This document shows positions 23,560 through 35,165 of a stretch of 64,000 bases of DNA, one piece after another. Each line of letters opens with the position of its first letter. Within the stretch, counting starts at the first letter, position 1. Position numbers and translations under genes: made by a program. The notes beneath the pieces are model-generated. The model saw nothing but the letters and a program-made list of their open reading frames with translations, was not told where the DNA came from and searched no databases. Source of the stretch: Argentina anserina (lineage: Eukaryota; Streptophyta; Magnoliopsida; Rosales; Rosaceae); the NCBI RefSeq assembly GCF_933775445.1, contig NC_065876.1, positions 4,588,001-4,652,000 on the forward strand, read 5' to 3'.

Positions 23560-25104
23560 TTATGACTTCATACTATTGTCTTCGATCGGTCTTTGTTATT
23601 TAGTTGCTGGCCTTTCTCTTTTGGGGTTTCTATGTGTTGGTGCCGCCATATTCCGTAGAGCGGACGATCCCCTTTTTGGTACTTATTGGGTGTCCATATG
23701 GATTATTTTGAGACTTGTATTTACTTAATATGAGGTAAGGTTTAGGCTGTCCATGCGAACTTGTCATTAGCTCAATAACTAGATCATTACAGAGTACTAA
23801 CAGTGTCAGTGAAATAATTTTATGTCCATAATGGACTCCAAGTTAATTAAAGCAGGGTGGGATATATAACATGTAAAGTGTTAAACTAACACTAATATAT
23901 GACAGGCAGAGAATTGCATATAACTAGGTGTTAATCTAGAAGATGAGTTTCAGCTCGGCATAAAATGGAGCCTTGCAACTCAAATATCGCTTATGAAGAA
24001 CATCCTGACAATTGAAGATGGTTTTGCTGTACTTGGGATAGCTCATGCTTCAACTCTTCTATCAGACTAGTATTGTTTGTATGTTTTCCTATATCGATTA
24101 GGAAACACGAGGTCAACCACCTTGACTCAAACTCTCATAGATCCATTAGACCACTATGCGCGTGCATGGGCTCCATCTGTGGTATGCTACAAGATATATA
24201 GCTAGGCAAGTTTCTCTCTAAACCGTAGATTATATGAATTGCAGAAAATGAAAGACATTTTCTTATATGAAGAATAAGAAGAAAGGAAACATAGAAACCA
24301 GAGGACCACATTTTGATTGAAAAAATCTGTTATAGAGGTCTACAGCTTAATTAGGCATGTAAGTCGATTGATATGTTTCTTCCTTTGATCATCAAAGACA
24401 AATTATTACTTACGAACTGGATTTAGCCATTATTAATGACTTAATACAGTAGCATAACTGGTTAATGCAATGGTAACGGGGTCGATCGCGTATATGCTGG
24501 TCTACGCAAAAGTGGTACAGCATAGAATGCACACACCAAGAGGAGTGATGGCATGAGCGTAACAGGGCGTGTTTATTTTGAAGTAATTGGCCTGAAAAGC
24601 ATACCCTGCAGGCCTGCAGCAGAAATGTAAAACACTAACTAAATGTCTAAATGTAGAATATGAATATATGATATGTCTTGTAGGCAGGCAGGAACTGAAG
24701 TATTGACGATATCAGAAAAGGCCGCATCCATCAATCTGCCACTTCCATGGAGAGTATATCAGTTTTGCCCGAAGGTTGGGAAGAAGAATCTAACCGGAAA
24801 TAATTTTGAACTCCATTCGTGATTCTATTTGACAGCTGGTTTGATTTCGCATGATATCTCCTATTTTCTTAGCCAACAGCAATGCCAAGAGATAATTGTG
24901 CATTCATTTTAATATGGAATACACTCCCCACCAAAACGGCATAATGACCAAGACCAACACATACCAATCCTTTTATTATCCTCGGAGATAGGTACATATA
25001 TTCACAGATTGAACCCAGAGGGCTCACCTACTATTATATGACAGGAGGTAAAAAAAAAACAGACTAAAAGAACACACTTCTAGAGAAACCATAACCCAGT
25101 TACT
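23560..25104. other. Intergenic between HSD copies B and C
   Basis: About 1.5 kb of unique-looking AT-rich DNA holding the copy B promoter and the copy C 3' flank. I see no gene or element here that I can name. Confidence 0.6.
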
Positions 25105-27034
25105 TCAGTCCGTCTTGATCTCAGGGTTGTGGAGAGACTCGGGGTACAAGACATTCTTCACGCCAGTGTAGTCCAAGATTTTTTTGCCAGGTGCTTCTTT
25201 AGCTGGAGCCCCAGGCCTAGCCATGTACAAAAATCTGTAACCCCATTCAAGTAGCTCAGGACAGAACACCTTCCACATATATATGGCTTTATACCATGCT
25301 GGCTCTGTCAAGCACCTTTGACCACGACAAACACCGTTCACAATCGCATTTGCGCAGTCTTCCACTCTTTCAACTGGAATAATTACTTGAACCTAATCAT
25401 CCAAATTGTAAGGAAAATAAGTTTGAGCAAGAGGAACACATTATTTTATTCATCCAATTGCAGAAAAAGGAAAGGGAAAGGTAGCTTACATCCCGCATTT
25501 CTTGATCTACCGTCATCCTGCCTTCGGTAGATAAGTATTTGCCTTTGTTCATCTCGGACTCTATGTATCCGGGAGTGACAATTGTTATATAAACTTCTGG
25601 CCCAAGCTCAACCCGGAGTGTCTCAAACATGCTCAACACAGCTGCTTTACTTGCCTGGTCATCATAATCACGTTTGTATAACATGTACATGCAGAACAGA
25701 AAAAAGGGACAACGTACAAGAGGAACCTTAATTATGGTACTAGCTATCGAATCACTCACATTATATATGCCCATCCTTGGCACAGGCAACCATGCATTAA
25801 CGGAAGATATAGCCACGATTCTACCTTTACAGTCTCTGAGGTGTGGAGCTGCAAAATGAGTAACATACACAGATCCCCAGAAATTTGTATCCTGCAATTG
25901 CCAGAAACCAGGTTTTGGATCAAACTTGATTGCTATTTGGTTTCGACTATTTTGATGACTGTCAACGGTGACAACACGTATAATAATAACTACGTTCTCT
26001 TTTTAGACTCGTACACTAACAACTTAGCAAGACACCACCATAAGTTTTATTCATTCATCGATTATACAGTAGCCAAACATGAAATTGAGAAAGCAATATC
26101 GGTTGGGCATACAAATATGGCATTCTACAGTAGATAATTACCATTACAGATCTGAAGTTAGTGATATCGGTGCAATCTTCCAACATGCAGCAGGCAGTGA
26201 TCCCAGCATTATTCACCAGATGATCCACTGCATCAAACATATATCACGCCCGTCGTACCATTATTAAAGATATCCAAAAAAAAAATTAATCCTACACATT
26301 ATTTTACCCTCTCAAGTACATTAAATCTCGATAGTGAAAGACTAATTATTAAATTGCAATGCCATTCTAACTTCGTGACAGTCGGTTTTCTATAGACCAA
26401 CTCTGCAACTGCACGATTGTTTCTATCTGGCCGGTAGGAATACATTCGGGCTGTTACGAATAGAGAATGATCGACAATTTGAAAAGAAATTAATAAAAGG
26501 CCAAAAGAACAAACTCAAGAGCTGCATATATATATATATATATATATATACTTACACCTTCCGAAGTGGTTGATAGTTTCATCAACAAGTCTCTTGCAGT
26601 CCTCAGCCTTTGAAACATCAGCCCCAATCATAATAACATCAGGAGAACCACACTGAGCTGCTCGATCAACGACTTCCCTTAGTGCGTTTTCTCTCCTGCC
26701 AACTAGGGCCAACCGTGCCCCTCTCCTTGCATACTCATAAGCCAAGTGCTTCATCATCAAATCATAGGCCAACAAACAACTCAACGTCAAGATTGGATTA
26801 ATAATAAACCCATTAATTAATAATCACACCGGTCAATGTTTTTACCTCGCCGATACCGGAGGAGGCACCGGTGATGAGGACGACCTTGCCGGATACATTT
26901 TCGCTGAAGATGGTGCTCAAGAGAGAGGTGAACAACTTCAAGAAATAAAGCGGCGGGAGGAGAAGCAAAAGGGAGAAGAAGGTGAATGGGGGAGCTGAGA
27001 GGTTCAGGAAGGTGTGGATAAGACTCAACATCAT
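25105..27034 (-). CDS. 11-beta-HSD-like / steroleosin SDR, copy C
   Basis: Six exons: 27034-26846, 26748-26556, 26227-26142, 25891-25760, 25654-25490 and 25392-25105 (1053 nt, 350 residues). The start is the first of two adjacent ATGs (MMLSLIHTFLNL). A hydrophobic, proline-containing N-terminal segment (LSAPPFTFFSLLLLLPP) is followed by the cofactor motif TGASSGIGE, NNAG and catalytic Ser186, Tyr199, Lys203 (YNASK). The C-terminus ends NPEIKTD, as in well-conserved plant relatives I know. It is the longest and most canonical of the three tandem genes. All have the same exon phases (exons 2, 3 and 4 are 193, 86 and 132 nt in each), so they arose by tandem duplication. Expected role: NADP(H)-dependent dehydrogenase on ER or oil bodies; substrate unknown. 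Confidence 0.9.
26527..26550. repeat. (TA)n beside the exon 2 donor of HSD copy C
   Basis: A TA run ends immediately before the CTTAC (minus-strand GTAAG donor) at 26551-26555, so the intron begins with GTAAG and then UA repeats. Confidence 0.9.
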
Positions 27035-27104
27035 GGCTGAACACAACGAAAGATGATAATCACAGCGAAAGTAAAGATGAAGTATTGAAGATAGAGCTGG
27101 GGGT

Positions 27105-27112
27105 CTTATAAG
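27105..27112 (-). promoter_or_regulatory. TATA-like box of HSD copy C
   Basis: The palindrome CTTATAAG lies 71-78 bp upstream of the ATG at 27034, close to the spacing of the copy A motif. Confidence 0.45.
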
Positions 27113-27199
27113 CATTTGCATGCAGGTTCTGGAAGGAAGTAGGTGGTGGCAGTGTTGCAGTGTAACCATGGGACACGTAGTGGAGACATTCATTGGGTG

Positions 27200-28163
27200 A
27201 CGGCATTAATGTTTATCTTTCCTGATTTTGCCGCTTTCTTTTCCTTGGCGTTTTTCCTTTTCAAGTTGCTTCGGTAAATATAGAAATGAACAACGAGCAA
27301 TATGTCTAAATTTAGGCCCATCGATCTACGGTGGTGACAAAATAATTGGGCCGATATTGTATTATTTGGATCTTCTCTCTGATACCCATAAAAGTTAAGC
27401 CCGGTTTGTGGCTAGCTAGGTCAAGAAATGACATCGCCGAACCGGTTCCCTCTTCCGATCTTCCCTATCATGCTATCACTTGGCACATCTTTTTTTCTTG
27501 TTCTTCAATTCTGCATTATGATCACTCTGTTCCAGGTAAGGTCATGCCGTCAAGGTTATTTCTTTATTTGTTTCATAATATTTTGATTGCATGTGAATAG
27601 GTTTTTTGCCTTTCAGTTTAGGGTTCTATGTTGTTCTGTGTTTGTTCCTCCCACACAAACATGCACCACTGTTTGTGTTTCATTTAGTAATGAACCTAAT
27701 AGATATGTTTTTGAGACGTCGTTTTTCTTCTTGTTTGATTTATGAACTTGCTGTTTCCTTTCTACTTGTTATCCTAAATACTAAACCACTTGCATACCTG
27801 AAAATAATAATTGCTTCCGTTCATAATTGCCTTGGCGCATTTCTTGCACTCTTTGAATTGGTATAGCGCTGACTAGTCATTCGAAAACCGAAACGAACAA
27901 CAGTAATAATTAAGCACGAAGAAACATTATTTAAGAAGTCATTATTTGAAATTCTTTTCAGCCTAGTAGAGGGCTTGTCTCTGCTTTTGCTTCCTGTTAT
28001 GTTTTCTTTGTTATTCCAGTTTGTTTTCCACCGCCAACGAAAAAAGGAAAAATATTCTCTCATGGCTGGCGTTCTTACAAAATAGATAAAAGAAACATAC
28101 GTCTTCTTTGCTTTCTCTTATCGACCATCGAAGTCTGTTAGTTTAACAAGAGTCACAGCTCAA
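27200..28163. other. Intergenic, no supported gene
   Basis: Between the copy C promoter and the second TRIM element. Short open frames only; one contains hydrophobic stretches but no recognisable domain. Confidence 0.55.
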
Positions 28164-28979
28164 TGTCACGTCCCGTTTTTGGGAGTGTCATTCGTGGGCG
28201 TCGCTGGTTGAGGCCGACCCGGTTCAATTCGGAGAGTTTGTCGCTAATCGGGGACTTAACGTCGAAGAAAGTAGTTAGCCGCCATACACACAGGTTGGGG
28301 TCTGGAGCCGATCCCTTGATGAGCCCAAGGCAGGGTGAAACCAGTGTATTGCCCCGTTGAATAGGACTGGCTCTATGAGGATGTAGCGCCGCATGGACCA
28401 AGTGTGGCAGCCGAATGGCTAGGTCCGTGACAAGTGGTATCAGAGCCACCTCAACATCGTTGTCGTTGTGTCGCCAATAGCTCACATGTGTCGCCGTGTC
28501 CCCAAGATACGGGGGCTCTGCGGGGGAGTCGAGCAGGTAGGGTTGCCTCCAGGGGGAGGACTGGACGAGAGATCCGGTGCGAAGTCATTGTTGGGTGATC
28601 TTTGGGAACTCATTTTCATCGCTCTAGGCATCGCAGGTGTACAAGGGATACGCGGGGCGCAAGTGGAGATGTCGTGTACGAGGACGTACACCAAGTTTGG
28701 TGGGGGAGGATGTCACGTCCCGTTTTCGGGAGTGTCAATCGTGGGCGTCGCTGGTTGAGGCCGACCCGGTTCAATTCGGAGAGCTTGTCGCTAGTCGGGG
28801 ACTTAACGTCGAAGAAAGGAGTTGGTCGCCCTACACACAGGTAGAGGTCTGTAGCCGATCCCCTGATGAGCCCAAGGCAGGGCGAAACCAGTGTATTGTC
28901 TCGTTAGATAAAGCTGGCTCCATGGGGATGGAGCGCCGCATGGACCAAGTGTGACAGCCGAATGATTAGGTCCGTGACA
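28164..28979 (+). mobile_element. Second TRIM, 816 bp, with tRNA-Met-like primer site
   Basis: Two 269-bp direct repeats at 28164-28432 and 28711-28979, each TGTCACGTCCCG..GGTCCGTGACA/GATTAGGTCCGTGACA, differ at scattered sites. Two bases after LTR 1 comes TGGTATCAGAGC (28435-28446), the classic plant initiator tRNA-Met primer site, and a purine tract (GGTGGGGGAGGA) precedes LTR 2. The 278-bp interior is GC-rich and has no pol domain. The flanks (CTCAA left, TGAAG right) do not match, so no target duplication remains. Open frames in the element follow from its GC content and are not genes. Confidence 0.88.
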
Positions 28980-29555
28980 TGAAGCTAGCTAGGACCATTC
29001 AGACACGATACTAGTGTGATTGTTGGAACTTTATGGGGAATGCCTTTCTAAACATGTTAACCGATAATGAAATTTCACTGCATATGCCGTTGCCAACTTG
29101 ACGTACTACTTTGTAGTTGTCATTGCAGTAGTATTGGCAATCCTTATAACACTGTCTTCCTCCCATTAGTGATCATCAAAATTGTTATGTTTCAACCGCT
29201 TTTTCAGTTGCTTCTGATTAGTAAAAAGATCAGAATATATGAAAATTCATTTCAGACCTGATGAAGAATAAATTAGTTTTGTATGCAAACCCAGTCTCTC
29301 CTAGCTTATTATGAAGTGGCCATTCATGGTCTAAACTCATAATACGCATGACACCAGGAGTTCTTCGATCTAGAAATTGACAAGAAGTCCCACAATGGAA
29401 GCTCTCTGTAAGTCTGTTTACATAAAAACACATCATATATAGGTCATCTCCACCCAATACTTCAACACGACAGTGCTAATATAAGAGCACGCAATACTTC
29501 TAGTTTGAAGCTCAAGGGCCAAACGTGCTCCTAAATATAAACTAGTTATTTCCTA
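28980..29555. other. Intergenic, no supported gene
   Basis: Short AT-rich spacer between the second TRIM and the DUF761 gene, including the 3' flank of the latter. Confidence 0.55.
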
Positions 29556-30266
29556 TTATTCACCATTACAAAGTAGCAGTTCATATCGTCTTCTTTCATT
29601 CACCCTTGCAATGAAATCATCCGCTCTTTTGTTGAATTGCTGGTCCTCAGGAAAACTGAGCTCTTCTTCATCTTGGTCCTCAGGCAAACTGACCTCTTCA
29701 TCTTCCTCATCTATATCATCGTTCACCTCCTCCATCAGTACTAATTTCCTACTTTGGTCGTTACATACTTTTCCTTCTATAGCTTGCTCTCCATCTCCTG
29801 AAGAGCTCATCTTCAGTTGTACCCTTTCATCAACAAGAGAGTTCTTCAGTAGTCCACTTTCTTCAACAACAGAGTTCACCAATTCAGGTTCCTTCTCTTT
29901 GGAGGTTGAAAAGGGCTGAAACCTTTGGCACCTTTTGATATTTTCCTCATATTCAACATGAATATTAGGTGTAGAAGATACTGTTGAAAAGATTTTGGAC
30001 TCTCCAACAAGAGCAATAACAATGATGTTGCCTAGTATGAACACAAACTTGGAGTTCAGCAAGACTGAGCTCATCATTTGAAAAAAACTGAAGAAAAAAC
30101 CCTTCATGGAAAAGGAAAAGGAAGGAAACCACAAAGGGCTAGAACAAAAAAGACCGCAAGTTAATATTGTCAAACAATAAAAGAGACTGATCAAAGGCTG
30201 ATTTTGATGCTTCTTGTGCTTGTGAATTGCCTGGAACTTCAGAATCTGGATGGGAATGGGATCCAT
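29556..30266 (-). CDS. DUF4408/DUF761-type plant protein
   Basis: A single exon of 236 residues from ATG 30266. The N-terminal third is hydrophobic, with one or two likely membrane segments (around LISLFYCLTILTCGLFC and FVFILGNIIVIALVGES), as in DUF4408. The middle is polar and acidic (DDIDEEDEEVSLPEDQDEEE). The C-terminus carries the DUF761 signature (FNKRADDFIARVNERRRYE). Family knowledge: such cotton-fibre-expressed proteins are common in plants and of uncertain function, some linked to root growth or stress. I infer membrane attachment from the N-terminus. The spacing of FILGNIIVIAL followed by the DUF761 tail is typical, so I regard this as a real gene. Confidence 0.82.
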   Translation of the reverse strand: MDPIPIQILKFQAIHKHKKHQNQPLISLFYCLTILTCGLFCSSPLWFPSFSFSMKGFFFSFFQMMSSVLLNSKFVFILGNIIVIALVGESKIFSTVSSTPNIHVEYEENIKRCQRFQPFSTSKEKEPELVNSVVEESGLLKNSLVDERVQLKMSSSGDGEQAIEGKVCNDQSRKLVLMEEVNDDIDEEDEEVSLPEDQDEEELSFPEDQQFNKRADDFIARVNERRRYELLLCNGE

Positions 30267-31606
30267 GATATTGGGGTTACTCTAGTATCTTCCTAAAGAA
30301 CTAGTGGTAATTATTTCTGATGAGGAGTAAGGATCAAAAGCCAATCCTAGAATACATGAAGGAGATTTAATTTCATTTGCCTGACCACTAACAATTGCAA
30401 AATACTGGTTTATATAGTGGGTGAAATGGGGTTACTTCAATTCGGTGATTAGGATTCCTCACACAATCTCCTTTGTGTTTTACTTTATGTGGGAAGGTGA
30501 CTTTTCTAAAGTTGTATAGGGATTGATTAGTGTTTATTGGTTACTTTTGTTTGTCAGGTACCTCTACCTTTCTCCCTGATTGCACATTTTTAATTGTAAT
30601 TAAGATTAGTGTTAAGGCTCCCTAGTGTTAATTCTTGTGCACAAGTTTGTTGATCCATTTTACAATGTTTTCCTATATAAACATAAAAGTTTCTGGCTCA
30701 TGCTATCTCTTACACAGATCAAAGTCATCAAACCAGAAGCGATAAGATTTGCCAGGGTTTCAGCATGCAGATACTATAAGTTTGTTGATTATAAGAGCAT
30801 GCTTAAGTTTCAAGGCCAGCTACTTGATTGGTTTGCTATGGATTAATTGTTTTATGCTAATGAATCTGAGTTATTACTTATTAGAGATGCTAAGCTATTT
30901 GATATACATAAGTATATATATTAGGCTTTATTAAAGAAAAGAATCCACGTAGAAAGCATATGTATGATTGTATACCCTTATTCTTTTGCCGGAATACTGT
31001 TTGATTGATTTAAGGGCTTGTTATTAGCTTTTGCTCTCATAATTCTTCGACATTGTTGAGTGGTACAAAAACAAAAGGACCCTATAAACTATAGCAGAGG
31101 GATGTGGGGATACGCATGTATGTCTCGTGCTTTGGTTACTATAAAGTTATAATCTTGCTTCGACATTTTCAAAATTTCAGTTTGGGGTAGGTATCTTTTA
31201 TCCTCTTTTCTAAAACCAAAATGTAACGAAAGCTCCAAAACTATCAGACGTGTTAGATCTTGATGCTGATATGTTGAAATCTGGGGAATGAAACATCAAA
31301 CATCGATCGCGAGTTGTATATGTTCATGGTGTTATCGATATATTGGTGGATGAGTCCCGTGTTATCAATATATTAGTGCAAAAGATATACCGAAGAAATG
31401 ATAATGTAAATATATGGAAGAGCTGCAAATATGGCTGCTAAGAAATAAGAATTAAGGAATCAGTGCTGTAATCCAACATAGAACTTTAATAATAGTATAA
31501 GATATAGTGTAGTTAGTAACATTAACCAAACTTGGGTGGCTTAATTGTTTACTAATGCCAGATTTTTTTTACTATTTATTTGATTAGTAGACTCTTGATT
31601 GTATTA

Positions 31607-31610
<4 letters not shown>

Positions 31611-31644
<34 letters not shown>
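31611..31644. repeat. (GA)17 microsatellite
   Basis: Uninterrupted GA dinucleotides, intergenic. Confidence 0.95.
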
Positions 31645-31647
<3 letters not shown>

Positions 31648-32241
31648 ATTTAGCAGTTTCTTTAATCCTGGTTCTAAAAGAACCGAAAACTCATTTCCAA
31701 AGGTACGTGTGCATGGAGGTTTGCCTAATTACATGGTGATTCTTTGTGGATGTACACAGTACTCCACAGTACACAAGGACCAAATAGCTTTTAGATTAAA
31801 AATAGATTAGAAAATTTAGGTAAATGAAAAACTGATACAGGTTGAAAAGCTGTTATCACAGATATAAAGAGATCATATTCCAATTCCTTTCACACATGAA
31901 ATGGGTTTATGATCTTATGGATGTTATGAAGCATAGATTAATCCCTTTATACCAAGGCCTTTTCTTTTCTTTCTTTCTTTCTTTTCTGATTATGATTTGT
32001 GTTAATTGCATAGGATTTGCACCACATAAGGTGGAAAGCAAAGATGAATCCTTGATGTACATTTTGCTTCTGGGTGTGTATTTTCCAGAATACAAGGTGA
32101 AATCCCCAAAAGATAGCCACTGGAGAAAAAGAGAGAGAAAATAACGCACTCAGTACAACAACACTGAATGAAATGGATCTTTTAACCTTGTATATATACC
32201 TTCAAAATTCAAACGCCTATGATTGTATCAAAATACAGGGG

Positions 32242-32362
32242 TTCTGGAATTGTGATATGTAAGCATTGTGAGTAAATCGACGATAAAATACTGTACGATC
32301 AAAGTTCCGGAATTGTGATATGTATGCATTGTGAGTAAATCGACGATAAAATACTGTACGAT
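32242..32362 (+). repeat. 63-bp tandem duplication
   Basis: The segment starting TTCTGGAATTGTGATATGTA at 32242 is repeated at 32305 with two changes (TTCCGG; ATGTATGC). Period 63 bp, two copies, intergenic. Confidence 0.9.
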
Positions 32363-34056
32363 GAAAATGACATACGTACTCGATTATATTTCAAGCAATT
32401 ATTCAAAAGAAAAAAAAATGAAATTCCAATTCTCGTACTCTTATCAGAAGATTCTGTTATGTATAATTCAGTCCGGACGTATCCCTATAAACAGTCTCTC
32501 CAGCTTCACTGGGAACCACTGCTGTGGAGACGGGAGAACAGAGAGGCCTCATCACTTGCTTCGGTCGTAAGTATCCTACGGACACTCATTACATATAAAG
32601 AATTGTATTCCTCTCATCAAATTTTTGGCAAAGGAGAGAATCACTGCATGTCTGCATATATACTATAAGGAAATTTTTTGGTAATAGTACATGAACTTAA
32701 CCCGGAAGATCAATGCATCAACTTCCAGAACTGCAATTTTGGTACATCAAATATGATATCCGACTTGATATATGCACATGGTAGAAAACCATAGCAAAGA
32801 TGGAGCAATTTTCTCTTGGTTGTATTGATTGTATGTTTTGAACTTACAAGTGTGTGAATTTATATAGAGAGAAAAGAGAATTGTATCGACCCAAAATTTT
32901 CGAGCTTAAAAACTCAAAAATTTCAAAGTCATTAAACACCAAAACAATCTCAAATAAATCGAAATCATTTTAAATGCACAGCGGATCATTACTGAGTTCG
33001 CATTACAACTCAGACAACCAATTATTACAAACCAAATTTATAATTCAATGTTACATAAAATGGAAATGTAATAATTCTCACAATCTCACACAACTCATAA
33101 TTAAATTCTCACAAGGTCTCACACACAAATCTGTAATAAAACCCTCACCACAAGCAGGAAGATGAACGACTTCGAGTCTCCGGAGCCGTCCTTCAATTTC
33201 CCACTAATCGACACCTGCAGTAGTATCCCCTACACCATCGAATTGGTGCACCGGGATTGTAAACACAAACCCGGTAAGCTTCACAGCTCGTATGTAATGA
33301 CCCCAAAATTTCAAGCTTAATAACTCAAAATTTCAAAGTCGTTAAACACCAAACAATCTCGATGAAATCGAAATCATTTAAAATGCCACAGCGGATCATC
33401 TCTGAGTTCAAAATACAACTCAGTCAAACCGATTATTACAAACCAAATTATAATTCAACATTATAACAAATGGAAATGTATAATCCTCACAACAACCTCG
33501 CAAGATAGTCACACAAAATCCTCACACAAGCTGGAGATAAATAACTTCAAGTCCTCTGAACGGTCCGTCAATTCCCGCTAATCCACACCTGCGGAGTTAT
33601 CCACTACACCATCGAATTGGTGCACCGGGATTGTAAACACAAACCCGGTAAGCTTTACAGCTCGTATGAGTAAAATGAAATATAACTCGCATATTAATAT
33701 ATATACGAAAATCCACAAATCAAACAAATATAAATGCACTCATGAGTCAATGGACAGCCCATCTGGTTGTCCCAAAGAAATATGAAAAGAAGCATTCATG
33801 AGAAATTAAGTAACCCTTCTGGTTACCCAAATGCATTTATAATACGGGTACCAAGAACGCTGGTACACATCTGTTACCCCTCTCGTAATACACCGCCAAT
33901 ATTGGGCAACCACCCGCTACCCAATATCCAAAAATATGAGTACTCATGAGCAGATAACCACCCGTTACCTCCCATGCAGGACTCTGGCAGACAGACTAGA
34001 GCTCTAACTGTATCGTAACTTTCGCCCGGCCAAAGGCTAGGTTCCGACTTGCCAAA

Positions 34057-34254
34057 CACGTACAATAATCTCACATCATATTGTACCAAATCAAGTCCGA
34101 AGACAAATCAACATTTTAACAATCTCAATGTTAAAATCACGTACAATAATCTCACATCATATTGTACCAAAAATCAAGTCCGAAGACAAATCAACATTTT
34201 AACAATCTCCATGTTAAAATCACGTACAATAATCTCACATCATATTGTACAAAT
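34057..34254 (+). repeat. 81-83-bp tandem repeat in the inner element
   Basis: Units begin CACGTACAATAATCTCACAT at 34057, 34138 and 34221; the third is partial. Each full unit also holds AAGTCCGAAGACAAATCAAC. Confidence 0.92.
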
Positions 34255-34420
34255 CAAAATCACATGCTCGATATATAAGTCTCGTCATCAAAATGACATA
34301 AATCACGATAAAATCATAACAGTATATTATATAGCAAACTATATATATATGTACATATTTACCATTTATACAATATATATATAATCCATTATATCATATA
34401 CATGTCATATTTCATAAACA

Positions 34421-34541
34421 CGTCCGAAGACAAAAACTCGTCCGAAGACAAAAACTCGTCCGAAGACAAAACTCTTCCGAAGACAAAACTCGTCCGAAGA
34501 CAAAACTCATTCGAAAACAAAACTCGTCCGAAGACAAAATG
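34421..34541 (+). repeat. Seven-unit 17-18-bp minisatellite in the inner element
   Basis: Seven head-to-tail variants of CGTCCGAAGACAAAACT. The same core (GTCCGAAGACAA) recurs singly at 34097 and 36623 in both family members, so the array is a local expansion. The lack of spacers rules out CRISPR. Confidence 0.92.
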
Positions 34542-34949
34542 TTTTAACAAACACCATGTTAAAACCACGTACAATAATCACACCTCATATTGTACAAATT
34601 AAATCACATGCTCAATATTTAATTCTCGTCATCGAAATGACCAATTCCAATGAATTTATAACAGTATATAATATAGCAAACTATATATATATATGTACTT
34701 ATTACCATATATACAATATATATGTAATCCACTATATCGTATACATGTCGTAATTCAATATTAAAAACTCTTTTAAAATCTTGAATCTCCGCAAGGGTAG
34801 ATTAGTAAATATGTGAGATTTTACTCACCTTCTTTCCTGCGTGCAACTTCCACGACCCTGAAAGTAATTTCCTCACTTGTTTCGTCAGTCACCTAATAGA
34901 ACGATAAATGCTTAGAAAATGATACTTTAAAATATCAGGTGACGAGTTC

Positions 34950-35165
34950 AGCACAGCTAAATGTTGTTCATAAAACATTGTTCACGGAACACTGTTCATG
35001 TTTACTAAGCACTGTTTTTACTAAACTACTGTTCACAGTTACTGTTTTTTGTCAAAACATTGTTCACAGTTACTGTTTTACCATTCACTGTTAACATTCA
35101 CTGTTACAGATCACTATTCACTGTTACTGTTACCGAATACTATTCATGCGGCGTTACTGTTCACC
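34950..35165 (+). repeat. Clustered ACTGTTCAC-like motifs in the inner element
   Basis: More than a dozen variants of ACTGTTCAC, TTACTGTT and ATTCACTGTT occur within about 200 bp. The outer element has the counterpart at about 37040-37160. The pattern is a degenerate short tandem array. Confidence 0.8.

Larger units (their letters stand above)
30267..32778. other. Intergenic, no supported gene
   Basis: Holds the DUF761 promoter side, a (GA)17 tract at 31611-31644 and a 63-bp tandem duplication at 32242-32362. A 100-codon frame at 31842-32144 shows no domain and has low-complexity parts; I do not call it. Confidence 0.55.

Noticed and set aside
28163..28954. Several overlapping frames on both strands
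   Set aside because: All fall within the duplicated LTRs and interior of a TRIM; matched frames occur because the LTRs are repeats.
28164..28979. Cassandra-type TRIM carrying 5S rRNA promoter sequence
   Set aside because: I could not see 5S-like A, IE and C box sequence in the LTRs.
31842..32144. 100-codon frame as a small gene
   Set aside because: No domain, low-complexity FFSFFLSF stretch, and no convincing gene context.
34421..34541. CRISPR-like array
   Set aside because: Units are contiguous and degenerate without spacers, in a plant transposon.
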